Part shown: positions 1 through 6,239 of the stretch, one piece after another
How the letters are laid out: every line of letters starts with the position of its first letter
Position numbering within the stretch: position 1 is the stretch's first letter
Assembly (NCBI GenBank): GCA_947653315.1
Contig: CANTGP010000165.1
Location: 1-6,839, forward strand
Direction: 5' to 3'
Source: an uncultured Lachnospiraceae bacterium
GTDB lineage: Bacteria > Bacillota > Clostridia > Lachnospirales > Lachnospiraceae
Length of the DNA stretch: 6,839 nucleotides
Position numbers and translations under genes: made by a program
The notes under the pieces: generated by a model
The model's database searches: none
Told to the model about the DNA's origin: nothing
What the model saw: the letters and a program-made list of their open reading frames with translations, nothing else

Positions 1-1117
1 AGAAAGGAATGTTCCCTTCCAGTTCCGTAAGCAGGGCTTCTATCTTTGCATAAATTTCCGTTACATCTTTTCCCTCCACCACCTGCTTGCTGTACGTATC
101 GACGTAATTCTCAAGCTGCTCAAGACTGCCCCCGTACCCGTAAACTCCGGAATAGGAACCGCCGTACTTATAGTCATAAGACAAATCCGTAGGCTCCATG
201 TACAATGTATACTCTATGCCGGAATAATTTTGGGAGGCATATTCTTTTATGGAAATCTGTGCCGCAAATTCCTCCCAGCATTTGTTTGCCGCATTAAAAT
301 TACAGCCGACACGTATCGCCGGCTTTGCGTCAAACGCAGTAATTTCACTATCCACATATGCCAAACCGGAACCCTGTACGGCATCAGCCGCCGCCAAATC
401 AATCTCCGTATATTCCGTTCCATTCACCAGCTTAACATCCGTAATATAACAGTCTTTATCATAAGTAAGGGTTCCGCCAACCCGGAATGCAAGGAAATCC
501 CGCTTCACCCTTTCCGGCACGGGTCCCCGGTAAACCAGTTTGACATATTCTTTTCCGCCGACTTCCGTACGCTCCCCGCTGGTCCACATATGGGCGTCCA
601 CCCATTTCATCTCCAGCCAGTCCTGTTTATCCACCAAAACGGAAAAACTGTCTGACAGCACGGAACCGGCTTCCAAGTATTCCCCGTATAAACCGGCTTC
701 CCCGTCAAAACCGCGCATACTTCCGTAACTGCTTATCTCATTGTAATTGGTCTTGATCTTTGCCAGTCTGTCCAGCATCTTTCTGACATTTTCCCCGTAT
801 CTTTGGTCTGTTAAGTCCTGCAGCATCTCTGCGTTTACAGTCATTTGCCCGAGGTTGGCAATGATACGGTCCAAATAATCCTGGTCGATGTAATACTGGT
901 ACTGGGCTTCCAACGCAAGGTTTTTTGCCTGAAGCACATCTATTTCATTGACAATGGATTCTATTTTACTGTTGCTGCTGTTCCTGTTCAGCGAATTTAT
1001 GCCCAGCATACCGATGCTGACCGCCACAAAAATGGAAAAGATTCCCATAAACGCAATTTTGCCTTTTATCGTTTGGAATATTTTACTGTTTCCCTCTATT
1101 TTTTTATTGTTCTTCAT
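1..1117 (-). CDS. Membrane-anchored sensor, probable methyl-accepting chemotaxis protein, C-terminus cut by window edge
   Basis: The frame is open from an ATG at 1117 to the left edge, giving 372 residues without a stop. The start has a good ribosome site (AAAGGTGG, 1124-1131, six bases upstream). A short basic N-terminus is followed by one membrane segment at about residues 21-41. Next comes a helical stretch (about 45-165) rich in heptad-like patterns, then a beta-rich segment (about 164-312) with many aromatic residues, a Tyr/Gly-rich patch (about 315-330) and a returning helix (about 331-372). This layout, helix bundle outside one membrane anchor with the rest still to come, fits the sensory half of a chemoreceptor. 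The beta segment would be the ligand-binding insert. The second membrane segment, HAMP and signalling domains would lie off the left edge, so the class is inference. A sensor histidine kinase is the main alternative. The gene starts 30 bases after the xylanase stop, so the two are probably cotranscribed. Confidence 0.7.
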   Translation of the reverse strand, partial: MKNNKKIEGNSKIFQTIKGKIAFMGIFSIFVAVSIGMLGINSLNRNSSNSKIESIVNEIDVLQAKNLALEAQYQYYIDQDYLDRIIANLGQMTVNAEMLQDLTDQRYGENVRKMLDRLAKIKTNYNEISSYGSMRGFDGEAGLYGEYLEAGSVLSDSFSVLVDKQDWLEMKWVDAHMWTSGERTEVGGKEYVKLVYRGPVPERVKRDFLAFRVGGTLTYDKDCYITDVKLVNGTEYTEIDLAAADAVQGSGLAYVDSEITAFDAKPAIRVGCNFNAANKCWEEFAAQISIKEYASQNYSGIEYTLYMEPTDLSYDYKYGGSYSGVYGYGGSLEQLENYVDTYSKQVVEGKDVTEIYAKIEALLTELEGNIPF

Positions 1118-1147
1118 ACCCAGCCACCTTTTACCCTAAAGCGTGTT

Positions 1148-3628
1148 TCAAACACCGTTTCCGCCGTCCGCCGCCACTGCGGGACCACCCAGCAAAGCGG
1201 TTCCAAACACTCCCGGCGACGACCATCCCTGTCCGGATTCATCATACCAGCTTACCGTACCAATCCGGCCGCCCTGCTCACAATCGTTTACCTGCAGTTC
1301 CAAACCAATCTCCATCCCTTCTTCGGGAAGAATTTCAGTCCACCGGCACGCCGCCTCCACAAGATACCCATCCCCGGTTATTACCGTCGCCGACCTGATA
1401 TTGCCGGCCGTGCAGTCTTTTCCGTTAAATGTCTGCCCGTTATCAAAATTGACCCGATATTGTTTGTCATCATCCTCATAAGCATCGCTTTTATGATTAT
1501 TTTCATCCACAAACACTTCAAAAGAATCCTGTTCATGCGCCTGTTCCGCTTGTTTGTCAAGCTCCGGATCCGTGACTGCAGCCAGTATGTACAAATAATC
1601 TTTATCCCACATAGCCTTTACCGATACGGCGGCTTTCGGGCTGCCTGTCCGGATCATAAGGGGTATTTCCCCCACTTCTTCCCATGCCCCATCTATACTT
1701 CCGTCTATCACGATTGCCTGCTTTGGCGCTTCCGCTATCACGGTATACGGTTTGGCAACGGCGGAGGCAAAATACTTACTGCTGCCATCCTGTTCCCCCT
1801 TCAAATCGTTAAACGCATACTTTTTCCCCGCATTCGTCACCGCAATATCCATGGCAAATCCCTGTGCCGTGGATATCCCGTTTTTCATTTCAAATTCAAC
1901 GGTATATTCCCCGTCCACGTCCACGGCCGCTTCTGTCCTTGACCGTGATACATGGGTAATATCCGCACCGTCGCACATGGAATTTTCCCAATCCACATAT
2001 ATGTCCACCCGGTCCGACGGATCGGCGCCCGCATCGGATACCGATACCTTTACATATAATCCGTCTTCATCCCATACGGGGATAAAAACAGCATCCACCC
2101 CATCGATTCCGTATGATATGCCGTTTTGGTACCTGTCTTCTCCCGCCGCTGCCTGCATAACCGTAACCCTTTTGGTATACGGCTCCAGTTTTTGCGGATC
2201 CGCAAATGCATAAAACGCCGGTTTTGCCATGTAATCATCATCAAAAAGCAGGGGAACCTGCCGTTTGCTTCCGTCGGAAGCGCCTCCGACGCTGTTTTCC
2301 GACTGCAGCCATGAGTTGCCGTCAATGACGCCCCAAAAGGTGATATTATTCACATCAATCCCTTCCATGGCATCCACATCCCTGCATACTTCATAGATTT
2401 CCTTATAACGGTATGCCTGTCTGGTATATTCCGCGTCCAGCGCAGCGTCCGTTCCGTCAAATTCACTGCTTGCCTTAATATCCAATTCCGTCAGTTGTAT
2501 TTTCCCGACAATCTTTCCATAAGCGATTGCGGCTTCCTTCATCTGACCGGTTGCAGGCGAAGACATGTCGTGGTGTGACTGCATGCCCATGCCCGTAATC
2601 CTGGTAGGAAGTATCCCGTCCTTTTCGTGGCTCTTTACCTCTTGAAGCAGTTTTATAATTCCCCCTGCTTTCACGCTGCCGCATTCATTATAATCGTTAT
2701 AATAAAGTTCCAACTCCTGCGGCGCATACCGGTTGGCATAACGAAACGCACGGACAATATAATCTTCGCTGCCGTAAACACGCCACCAGCTTGAACCCTC
2801 ACTATCCTTTCTGTATGTTCCGGTGCTGTCGCTGACCGCCTCATTCACAACATCCCATCCGTAAAACAAGTCTTGATACGGACTGTCCCCGCCGACAAAA
2901 TGTTCCAAAACCGTTTTGATGTACCACTCCTGGCGCACATCCATTTCCTCTGCCGAAACATAATCTTTATGAATATCCCAATCCTCACGGAAGAACCATT
3001 CCGGCGCCTGTGAATGCCATACAAGCACATGTCCCCGCACCTTGATCCTCTCATCCGGATGGCCGTCATTCCATTCCGTTATCTTGTCGAGCATACTTTC
3101 CGCCCTGCCATAATCCAATATCGGAACCCTATAATCATCTATCCGGGTTCCGTCCGCCCTCGTCCAGGAAATCGTTTCGAAGCCCGGAGCGGAATTATTG
3201 TTGTCATGATAACCAAAAAGCGCATCCATTTTCAGTTCATTGCCAAACGTCACTGCATTGAAATGCTTGCTTACCAAATCCATCAGCATTTCATCCGAAA
3301 TTTCCGGCTGTGTCAAAGATACCCCGACATAACAGTCCGCTCCAAGACCTTCCCCTCTGGCAATCACATCTTTCAGGTTTGGAATATCCGTCTCGATTCC
3401 CCTCTTTTCTTCCGGTTCCCCCAGTACGGATACAGCGGCAGCCGTATCCCCCGCCTTCACATCGTTCCCGCCGCTTTCCTGTCCCGCGCTTTTCTCCGTG
3501 TCACCGCTTCCCTCCTCCCGGATATCCGTCCTTTTTGAAACCTTCATCCCCACACCTAAAATACCGCCGAACAGAAGCACAGCCGCTAATCCAAACACAA
3601 TGATCTTCTTCCACCTTTTCCTCTCCAT
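1148..3628 (-). CDS. Endo-1,4-beta-xylanase, GH10 with two C-terminal CBM9-type modules, membrane-anchored
   Basis: The enzyme cleaves internal beta-1,4 bonds of xylan with retention of configuration. From the ATG at 3628 it has 826 residues. The order is: basic N-terminus and one hydrophobic segment (about 9-28) without a lipobox Cys, an acidic Gly/Ser linker (about 30-80), the GH10 barrel (about 78-477), a divergent CBM9-like module (about 484-629) and a clear CBM9 module (about 637-814). GH10 hallmarks are visible: HVLVWHSQAPEWFF, the acid/base Glu263 in WDVVNE, the nucleophile Glu381 in QLTELDI, and TFWGVIDGNSWL near the end of the barrel. The second CBM9 has the IDGSIDGAWEE opening, the WDKDYLYI strand and the closing SPGVFG. 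There is no sortase, SLH or dockerin signal, so attachment would be through the N-terminal segment if it is not cleaved. A GTG 18 bases upstream (3646) is in frame, but GGAGGG at 3633-3638 points to the ATG. The gene is first in a unit with the sensor gene. Confidence 0.96.
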   Translation of the reverse strand: MERKRWKKIIVFGLAAVLLFGGILGVGMKVSKRTDIREEGSGDTEKSAGQESGGNDVKAGDTAAAVSVLGEPEEKRGIETDIPNLKDVIARGEGLGADCYVGVSLTQPEISDEMLMDLVSKHFNAVTFGNELKMDALFGYHDNNNSAPGFETISWTRADGTRIDDYRVPILDYGRAESMLDKITEWNDGHPDERIKVRGHVLVWHSQAPEWFFREDWDIHKDYVSAEEMDVRQEWYIKTVLEHFVGGDSPYQDLFYGWDVVNEAVSDSTGTYRKDSEGSSWWRVYGSEDYIVRAFRYANRYAPQELELYYNDYNECGSVKAGGIIKLLQEVKSHEKDGILPTRITGMGMQSHHDMSSPATGQMKEAAIAYGKIVGKIQLTELDIKASSEFDGTDAALDAEYTRQAYRYKEIYEVCRDVDAMEGIDVNNITFWGVIDGNSWLQSENSVGGASDGSKRQVPLLFDDDYMAKPAFYAFADPQKLEPYTKRVTVMQAAAGEDRYQNGISYGIDGVDAVFIPVWDEDGLYVKVSVSDAGADPSDRVDIYVDWENSMCDGADITHVSRSRTEAAVDVDGEYTVEFEMKNGISTAQGFAMDIAVTNAGKKYAFNDLKGEQDGSSKYFASAVAKPYTVIAEAPKQAIVIDGSIDGAWEEVGEIPLMIRTGSPKAAVSVKAMWDKDYLYILAAVTDPELDKQAEQAHEQDSFEVFVDENNHKSDAYEDDDKQYRVNFDNGQTFNGKDCTAGNIRSATVITGDGYLVEAACRWTEILPEEGMEIGLELQVNDCEQGGRIGTVSWYDESGQGWSSPGVFGTALLGGPAVAADGGNGV

Positions 3629-3632
3629 GGTA

Positions 3633-3638
3633 CCCTCC
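3633..3638 (-). promoter_or_regulatory. Ribosome binding site of the xylanase gene
   Basis: GGAGGG lies four bases before the ATG at 3628. It decides the start against the in-frame GTG at 3646. The same stretch falls in the internal loop of a possible leader hairpin: GGTAC at 3629-3633 (plus strand) with GTACC at 3657-3661, and GTTC at 3639-3642 with GAAC at 3652-3655. Confidence 0.7.
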
Positions 3639-3688
3639 GTTCTCACCTTAGGAACCGTACCCTACGATACTCATCCATTTTTCTTACT

Positions 3689-3716
3689 ATTTTATAGAAT
3701 GAAGGAACGGGGTAAA
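3689..3716 (-). promoter_or_regulatory. Possible promoter of the xylanase-sensor unit
   Basis: On the minus strand TTTACC (3711-3716) and TAAAAT (3689-3694) are separated by 16 bases and lie about 60 bases before the xylanase start. The -35 match is weak (four of six). An overlapping TATAAA at 3691-3696 is an alternative -10 box, and TTGTCA at 3720-3725 is a better -35 box but is too far from either. I saw no obvious catabolite-response site nearby. This is a candidate only. Confidence 0.3.
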
Positions 3717-3758
3717 ACCTGACAAACTAAATACCATATCCCTATTATTTTAGTATTT

Positions 3759-3805
3759 TGCCGCACGAGCGGCATCTTTCTCTGCAAGTCCGCGCTGCGG
3801 ACTTG
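3759..3805. repeat. Pair of hairpins with a shared CCGC/GCGG core, possible dispersed palindromic element
   Basis: Two perfect inverted repeats lie 10 bases apart. The first is TGCCGC with GCGGCA (3759-3764 and 3769-3774, loop ACGA). The second is CAAGTCCGC with GCGGACTTG (3785-3793 and 3797-3805, loop GCT). Both carry CCGC and GCGG next to the loop. Neither is followed by a T run on the strand in use, and the operon upstream already has its own terminator at 3844-3874, so a terminator role is not needed. Twin intergenic hairpins of this kind resemble REP-type elements, but copy number cannot be judged from one window. Confidence 0.5.
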
Positions 3806-3843
3806 TGAATCCATGCACCTGACGACGCAGTTTCCTATAAAGT

Positions 3844-3874
3844 AAAAAAACGGATTACCGGTTACGGTAATCCG
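3844..3874 (-). terminator. Rho-independent terminator after the EamA transporter gene
   Basis: CGGATTACCG (3851-3860) and CGGTAATCCG (3865-3874) form a perfect 10-bp stem with a 4-base loop. On the minus strand the stem is followed directly by seven T (3850-3844). It lies 25 bases after the transporter stop codon and closes the four-gene unit. Confidence 0.92.
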
Positions 3875-3898
3875 CCGTGATCCATATACATGAAAAAA

Positions 3899-4867
3899 TT
3901 ACACCACCCTTGTCGGTGAAACCTGTACCAAAATAACCGCCGCAAACACCAACACACAGCCCGCCAGTTCCCGCACCGAAAGGGACTGTCCGAGAACCAG
4001 CCATCCCGCCAGGACGGATACCACCGATTCCGTACTGAGGATCAGAGAAGCCACCGCCGGTTCCAGTTCTTTCTGCCCGATAACCTGGAGCGTATACGCC
4101 ACCCCGCAGGACATAACGCCCGCGTACAAAATGGGAACGATTCCCTCCACAAGCTGTGCAAATGACGGCTGCTCCGTAAACAGCGCACCTACGCCGCACA
4201 GAACGCCCGCCGTGTAAAACTGGATGCAGGAAAGCACTACACCGTCCGCTTTTGGCGAGAAATAATCAATGACCAGTATGTGTACGGAAAAAAGGACGGC
4301 GCAGACAAAAACAAGCATATCCCCTTTCCCCACGGAAAACCCTTCCTTCATGCACAGCAAATACAACCCGGTTGCTGCAGCAGCAGCCGCAAACCATACC
4401 TTACCCGGTATCTTCTTATGCAGGAATAGTCCGAAAAAGGGCACCAGCACAATGTAAAGCGTCGTAATGAAACCGGCCTTTCCCACCGTGGTATACTGTA
4501 TACCGAACTGCTGGAACACGGACGCGGCACAAATGGCGAGCCCGCAGCAGATGCCGCCTTTTAATGCGATGTTCTTTTTGCCGTTACCGTTTCCAATTCC
4601 ATTTCTATTTCCAATTCCATTTCTACTTTCATTTCTATTTCCAGTGTCCGCATTTTTTACGTATTCTGTCCTTTCCTTCCGCCCGTGTTTCCTGCGGACA
4701 AAAATAAGCGGCAGAAGTACCGTCCCGCCGATGAGAAAACGCACGCCGTTAAAGGTCAACGGTCCCATATATTCCATTCCCACGCTCTGCGCCACAAAAG
4801 CAACGCCCCAAATACATGCTGCCAAAAACAAAAGCAGGCTGCTTAACCAAGTTTTTTTTCCCGTCAT
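3899..4867 (-). CDS. EamA/DMT-superfamily transporter with a repeat-coded loop insert
   Basis: The protein of 322 residues is very hydrophobic and fits about ten membrane helices in two EamA repeats, the usual layout of drug/metabolite exporters. Seen directly are the opening helix with AACIWGVAFVAQ (17-28), the repeat-1 stretch with GFITTLYIVLVPFFGLFL, and the final repeat with ASLILSTESVVSVLAGWLVLGQ, all typical of EamA proteins. The substrate cannot be read from the sequence; many relatives export amino acids or other metabolites. An unusual hydrophilic insert of about 23 residues (about 76-98), rich in Asn, Gly and Arg, lies in the loop between helices 2 and 3 and is coded by an 18-bp tandem repeat. 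The ATG is one base after the shikimate kinase stop, with GGGA seven bases upstream, so translation is probably coupled. Confidence 0.93.
   Translation of the reverse strand: MTGKKTWLSSLLLFLAACIWGVAFVAQSVGMEYMGPLTFNGVRFLIGGTVLLPLIFVRRKHGRKERTEYVKNADTGNRNESRNGIGNRNGIGNGNGKKNIALKGGICCGLAICAASVFQQFGIQYTTVGKAGFITTLYIVLVPFFGLFLHKKIPGKVWFAAAAAATGLYLLCMKEGFSVGKGDMLVFVCAVLFSVHILVIDYFSPKADGVVLSCIQFYTAGVLCGVGALFTEQPSFAQLVEGIVPILYAGVMSCGVAYTLQVIGQKELEPAVASLILSTESVVSVLAGWLVLGQSLSVRELAGCVLVFAAVILVQVSPTRVV
4590..4649. repeat. 18-bp tandem repeat inside the transporter gene
   Basis: TTTCCAATTCCATTTCTA occurs twice without a mismatch (4590-4607 and 4608-4625). It is followed by decayed copies (4626-4637 and 4638-4649). 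On the coding strand each full copy gives Arg-Asn-Gly-Ile-Gly-Asn. Because the unit is a multiple of three, gain or loss of a copy keeps the frame. Confidence 0.9.
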
Positions 4868-4868
4868 G

Positions 4869-5384
4869 TTATCTTCCCACCATCTTCCGTATTTCCGTCA
4901 CACCGGCAATTTCCGCCACGATATCCCTTATCCTCTTATCCTCACAGTCCACGGTTATATCCGCATACTTTTCATAATAAGGGATTCTTTCCATGTAAAG
5001 ATCTTCCAAGGACTGGCCGTCCCTGACCGCCACGCCGCGTTCCCGCAAGTCTCCCAGCCGTTCCTTTATGGATTCCAGACCCAGTTTTAAATATACGACG
5101 GTTCCCATACCCTTTAAATGTTCCATGGCTTCCCTGCCGTATATCACGCTTCCGCCCGTGGCAATCACGCTCCGGTCCGCACAAAGGGATGCATTGACGT
5201 CATTTTCCACTTTTAAAAAACCGTCCATTCCTTTTTCTTCCATAATCCGGTGCAGGAGCATACCCGTATGCTCCTGTATCACCAAATCGGAATCCACGAA
5301 CCGGAATCCAAGCCGTTTGGCAAGCACCACGCCCACCGTACTTTTTCCCGCCGCCGGCATGCCGATCAAAACCACGTTATCCAT
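4869..5384 (-). CDS. aroK: Shikimate kinase family protein, atypical
   Basis: The family phosphorylates the 3-hydroxyl of shikimate with ATP in the aromatic amino acid pathway, in the cytoplasm. From the ATG at 5384 the protein has 171 residues, the usual length. It shows the P-loop GMPAAGKST (8-16), the Asp-Ser-Asp substrate motif (31-33), the ATGGS strand (75-79) and a C-terminal ERIPYYEKYAD helix. Two features depart from the textbook enzyme. The Arg of the FRxxE motif, which binds shikimate, is Lys58 (FLKVE), and the LID reads RGVAV where RPLL is usual. The protein could be a divergent shikimate kinase or a relative acting on another small alcohol, so the symbol is tentative. An in-frame TTG at 5393 is another possible start, but the ATG right before DNVVLIG fits the family better. 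The ATG overlaps the ridA end by eight bases, and the transporter follows at once. Confidence 0.87.
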   Translation of the reverse strand: MDNVVLIGMPAAGKSTVGVVLAKRLGFRFVDSDLVIQEHTGMLLHRIMEEKGMDGFLKVENDVNASLCADRSVIATGGSVIYGREAMEHLKGMGTVVYLKLGLESIKERLGDLRERGVAVRDGQSLEDLYMERIPYYEKYADITVDCEDKRIRDIVAEIAGVTEIRKMVGR

Positions 5385-5754
5385 GGTATGCAATCACTTC
5401 CACTTCGCAAAGCACATTCTTCGGAAGCGTCTTCACCGCCACGCAGCTCCTTGCCGGTTTCTCCGTAAAATACTTTTCATACACGGCGTTAAACGCTTCA
5501 AAATCCCCCATATCCGCCAAAAAACAAGTGGTTTTCACCACATCCTTATATGTATACCCGGCTTCCGTTAAAATGGCGCCGATGTTGCGCATAACCTGTT
5601 TTGCCTGTTCCGCAATGTCGTTTCCCTTGATTTCGCCCGAAGAAGGCTCAATGGGAATCTGTCCGGATGCATACAATGTCTTTCCTGCAAGGATTGCCTG
5701 TGAATACGGCCCGATTGCTGCGGGCGCTTTGCTGGTTGAAATTTGTTTTGCCAT
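5377..5754 (-). CDS. ridA: RidA family enamine/imine deaminase
   Basis: RidA proteins are trimeric cytoplasmic enzymes that hydrolyse reactive enamine and imine intermediates, such as 2-aminoacrylate, released by PLP enzymes. The 125-residue product is full length. It has the opening KAPAAIGPYSQA, the YASGQIPI strand (28-35), an Arg in PARSC (Arg102, at the place of the catalytic Arg105 of the E. coli protein) and the C-terminal CEVEVIA strand with Glu117. Two ATG codons nine bases apart are possible. AAGGAG (5765-5770) is only one base from the first (5763) but ten bases from the second (5754), and the second gives the family's usual MAKQIST-type start, so I chose it. Its stop overlaps the kinase start, which indicates coupled translation. 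A purine-rich leader with a 9-bp repeat precedes it. Confidence 0.96.
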   Translation of the reverse strand: MAKQISTSKAPAAIGPYSQAILAGKTLYASGQIPIEPSSGEIKGNDIAEQAKQVMRNIGAILTEAGYTYKDVVKTTCFLADMGDFEAFNAVYEKYFTEKPARSCVAVKTLPKNVLCEVEVIAYHG

Positions 5755-5763
5755 TTTTTCCAT

Positions 5764-5890
5764 TCTCCTTTTCCTGCTTGTTGTTTTCTTACTTTTTTTT
5801 CATGATTTTCCTACTTTTCCTACTTTTCTTACTTTTTCTTCCAATTTCTTTTTACTTATCCCTTATCTGTTTTTCCTGCCCCTGCGTTTT
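5764..5890 (-). promoter_or_regulatory. Purine-rich leader between the small gene and ridA
   Basis: On the coding strand these 127 bases are almost all A and G. They contain three near-identical copies of a 9-base unit (plus strand TTTTCCTAC at 5806-5814 and 5815-5823, TTTTCTTAC at 5824-5832), and a further copy at 5784-5792. No terminator hairpin and no convincing promoter are visible, so read-through from the small gene is likely. AAGGAG at the end is the ridA ribosome site. Confidence 0.5.
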
Positions 5891-6121
5891 TCATTCTTCA
5901 AACTGTGCAAGAACGTAAAATCCCCTTTCCTTTTCCATGACCTTCGTCACGATGCCTTCCCTGGCAAGCATCCGCTCCCGGAAAGGATAATTGCCCGACA
6001 TCGCGAGGGACGGGTCTATGGTATAGTAGTAATTGCTGGGAAGCACCCCTTCCGTTACGGTAATATGGTCGCCTTCCGCCAACAACCCCTGCCTCTCCAT
6101 CTTAAACTCCATTTCCCGCAT
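5891..6121 (-). CDS. Small protein of unknown function, first gene of the ridA operon
   Basis: The product has 76 residues from the ATG at 6121. I do not recognise a named domain. It is soluble and without signal peptide, membrane segment or Cys. The core SNYYYTIDPSLAMSGNYPF (29-47) is followed by RERMLAREGIVTKV and ends with the beta-like GFYVLAQFEE, which looks like a compact folded domain rather than random coding sequence. The start is uncertain. AAAGGA is eleven bases before the ATG at 6121, while the in-frame ATG at 6100 has GGAG six bases upstream and would give 69 residues. A strong promoter lies about 90 bases upstream. The next gene, ridA, is about 130 bases downstream with no terminator between, so it probably shares a transcript with ridA, the kinase and the transporter. 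I know of no tested function for it. Confidence 0.75.
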   Translation of the reverse strand: MREMEFKMERQGLLAEGDHITVTEGVLPSNYYYTIDPSLAMSGNYPFRERMLAREGIVTKVMEKERGFYVLAQFEE

Positions 6122-6162
6122 GTGTCAACCATTCCTTTCCTATTTTTGTTTTCTCCCGGTTC

Positions 6163-6194
6163 GGTTTCCTATACGCTTTTGCCGTCCGGAAACC
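6163..6194 (-). promoter_or_regulatory. Hairpin in the 5' leader of the small-gene operon
   Basis: GGTTTCC (6163-6169) and GGAAACC (6188-6194) form a 7-bp perfect stem with an 18-base loop, within the expected transcript that starts near 6204. The ATG at 6196 just before the stem opens a frame of 18 codons ending at 6140, but its ribosome site is poor. No known riboswitch class is apparent. Confidence 0.35.
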
Positions 6195-6210
6195 ATGCCC
6201 GCCGTACCTT

Positions 6211-6239
6211 ATTGTACTAGCACTTTTGGAATTTTTCAA
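6211..6239 (-). promoter_or_regulatory. SigA-type promoter of the small gene-ridA-kinase-transporter operon
   Basis: On the minus strand TTGAAA (6234-6239) and TACAAT (6211-6216) are separated by exactly 17 bases. Both boxes match the housekeeping consensus at five of six positions. Transcription would begin near 6204, leaving a leader of about 80 bases before the ATG at 6121. Confidence 0.88.

Noticed and set aside
845..1942. Open frame of 365 codons on the plus strand
   Set aside because: It lies opposite the sensor and xylanase genes, which have clear family motifs and ribosome sites. Its product is a low-complexity mixture with no recognisable domain.
3629..3646. GTG at 3646 as the xylanase start
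   Set aside because: The ribosome site GGAGGG lies between this GTG and the ATG at 3628, at the right distance for the ATG.
3759..3805. Twin hairpins as transcription terminators
   Set aside because: No T run follows on the minus strand, and the upstream unit already ends at the strong hairpin at 3844-3874.
3647..3840. SigD (sigma-28) type motility promoter before the xylanase-sensor unit
   Set aside because: I looked for a TAAA box followed at about 15 bases by GCCGATAA on the minus strand and found no acceptable match.
4590..4649. Tandem repeat as a CRISPR array or antitoxin RNA repeat
   Set aside because: The copies have no spacers, are only 18 bases long, and lie in frame inside the transporter gene.
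5528..6220. Open frame of 230 codons on the plus strand
   Set aside because: It runs antisense through ridA, the purine-rich leader and the small gene. The Phe/Leu-rich stretch is only the complement of the purine tract, not a real membrane protein.
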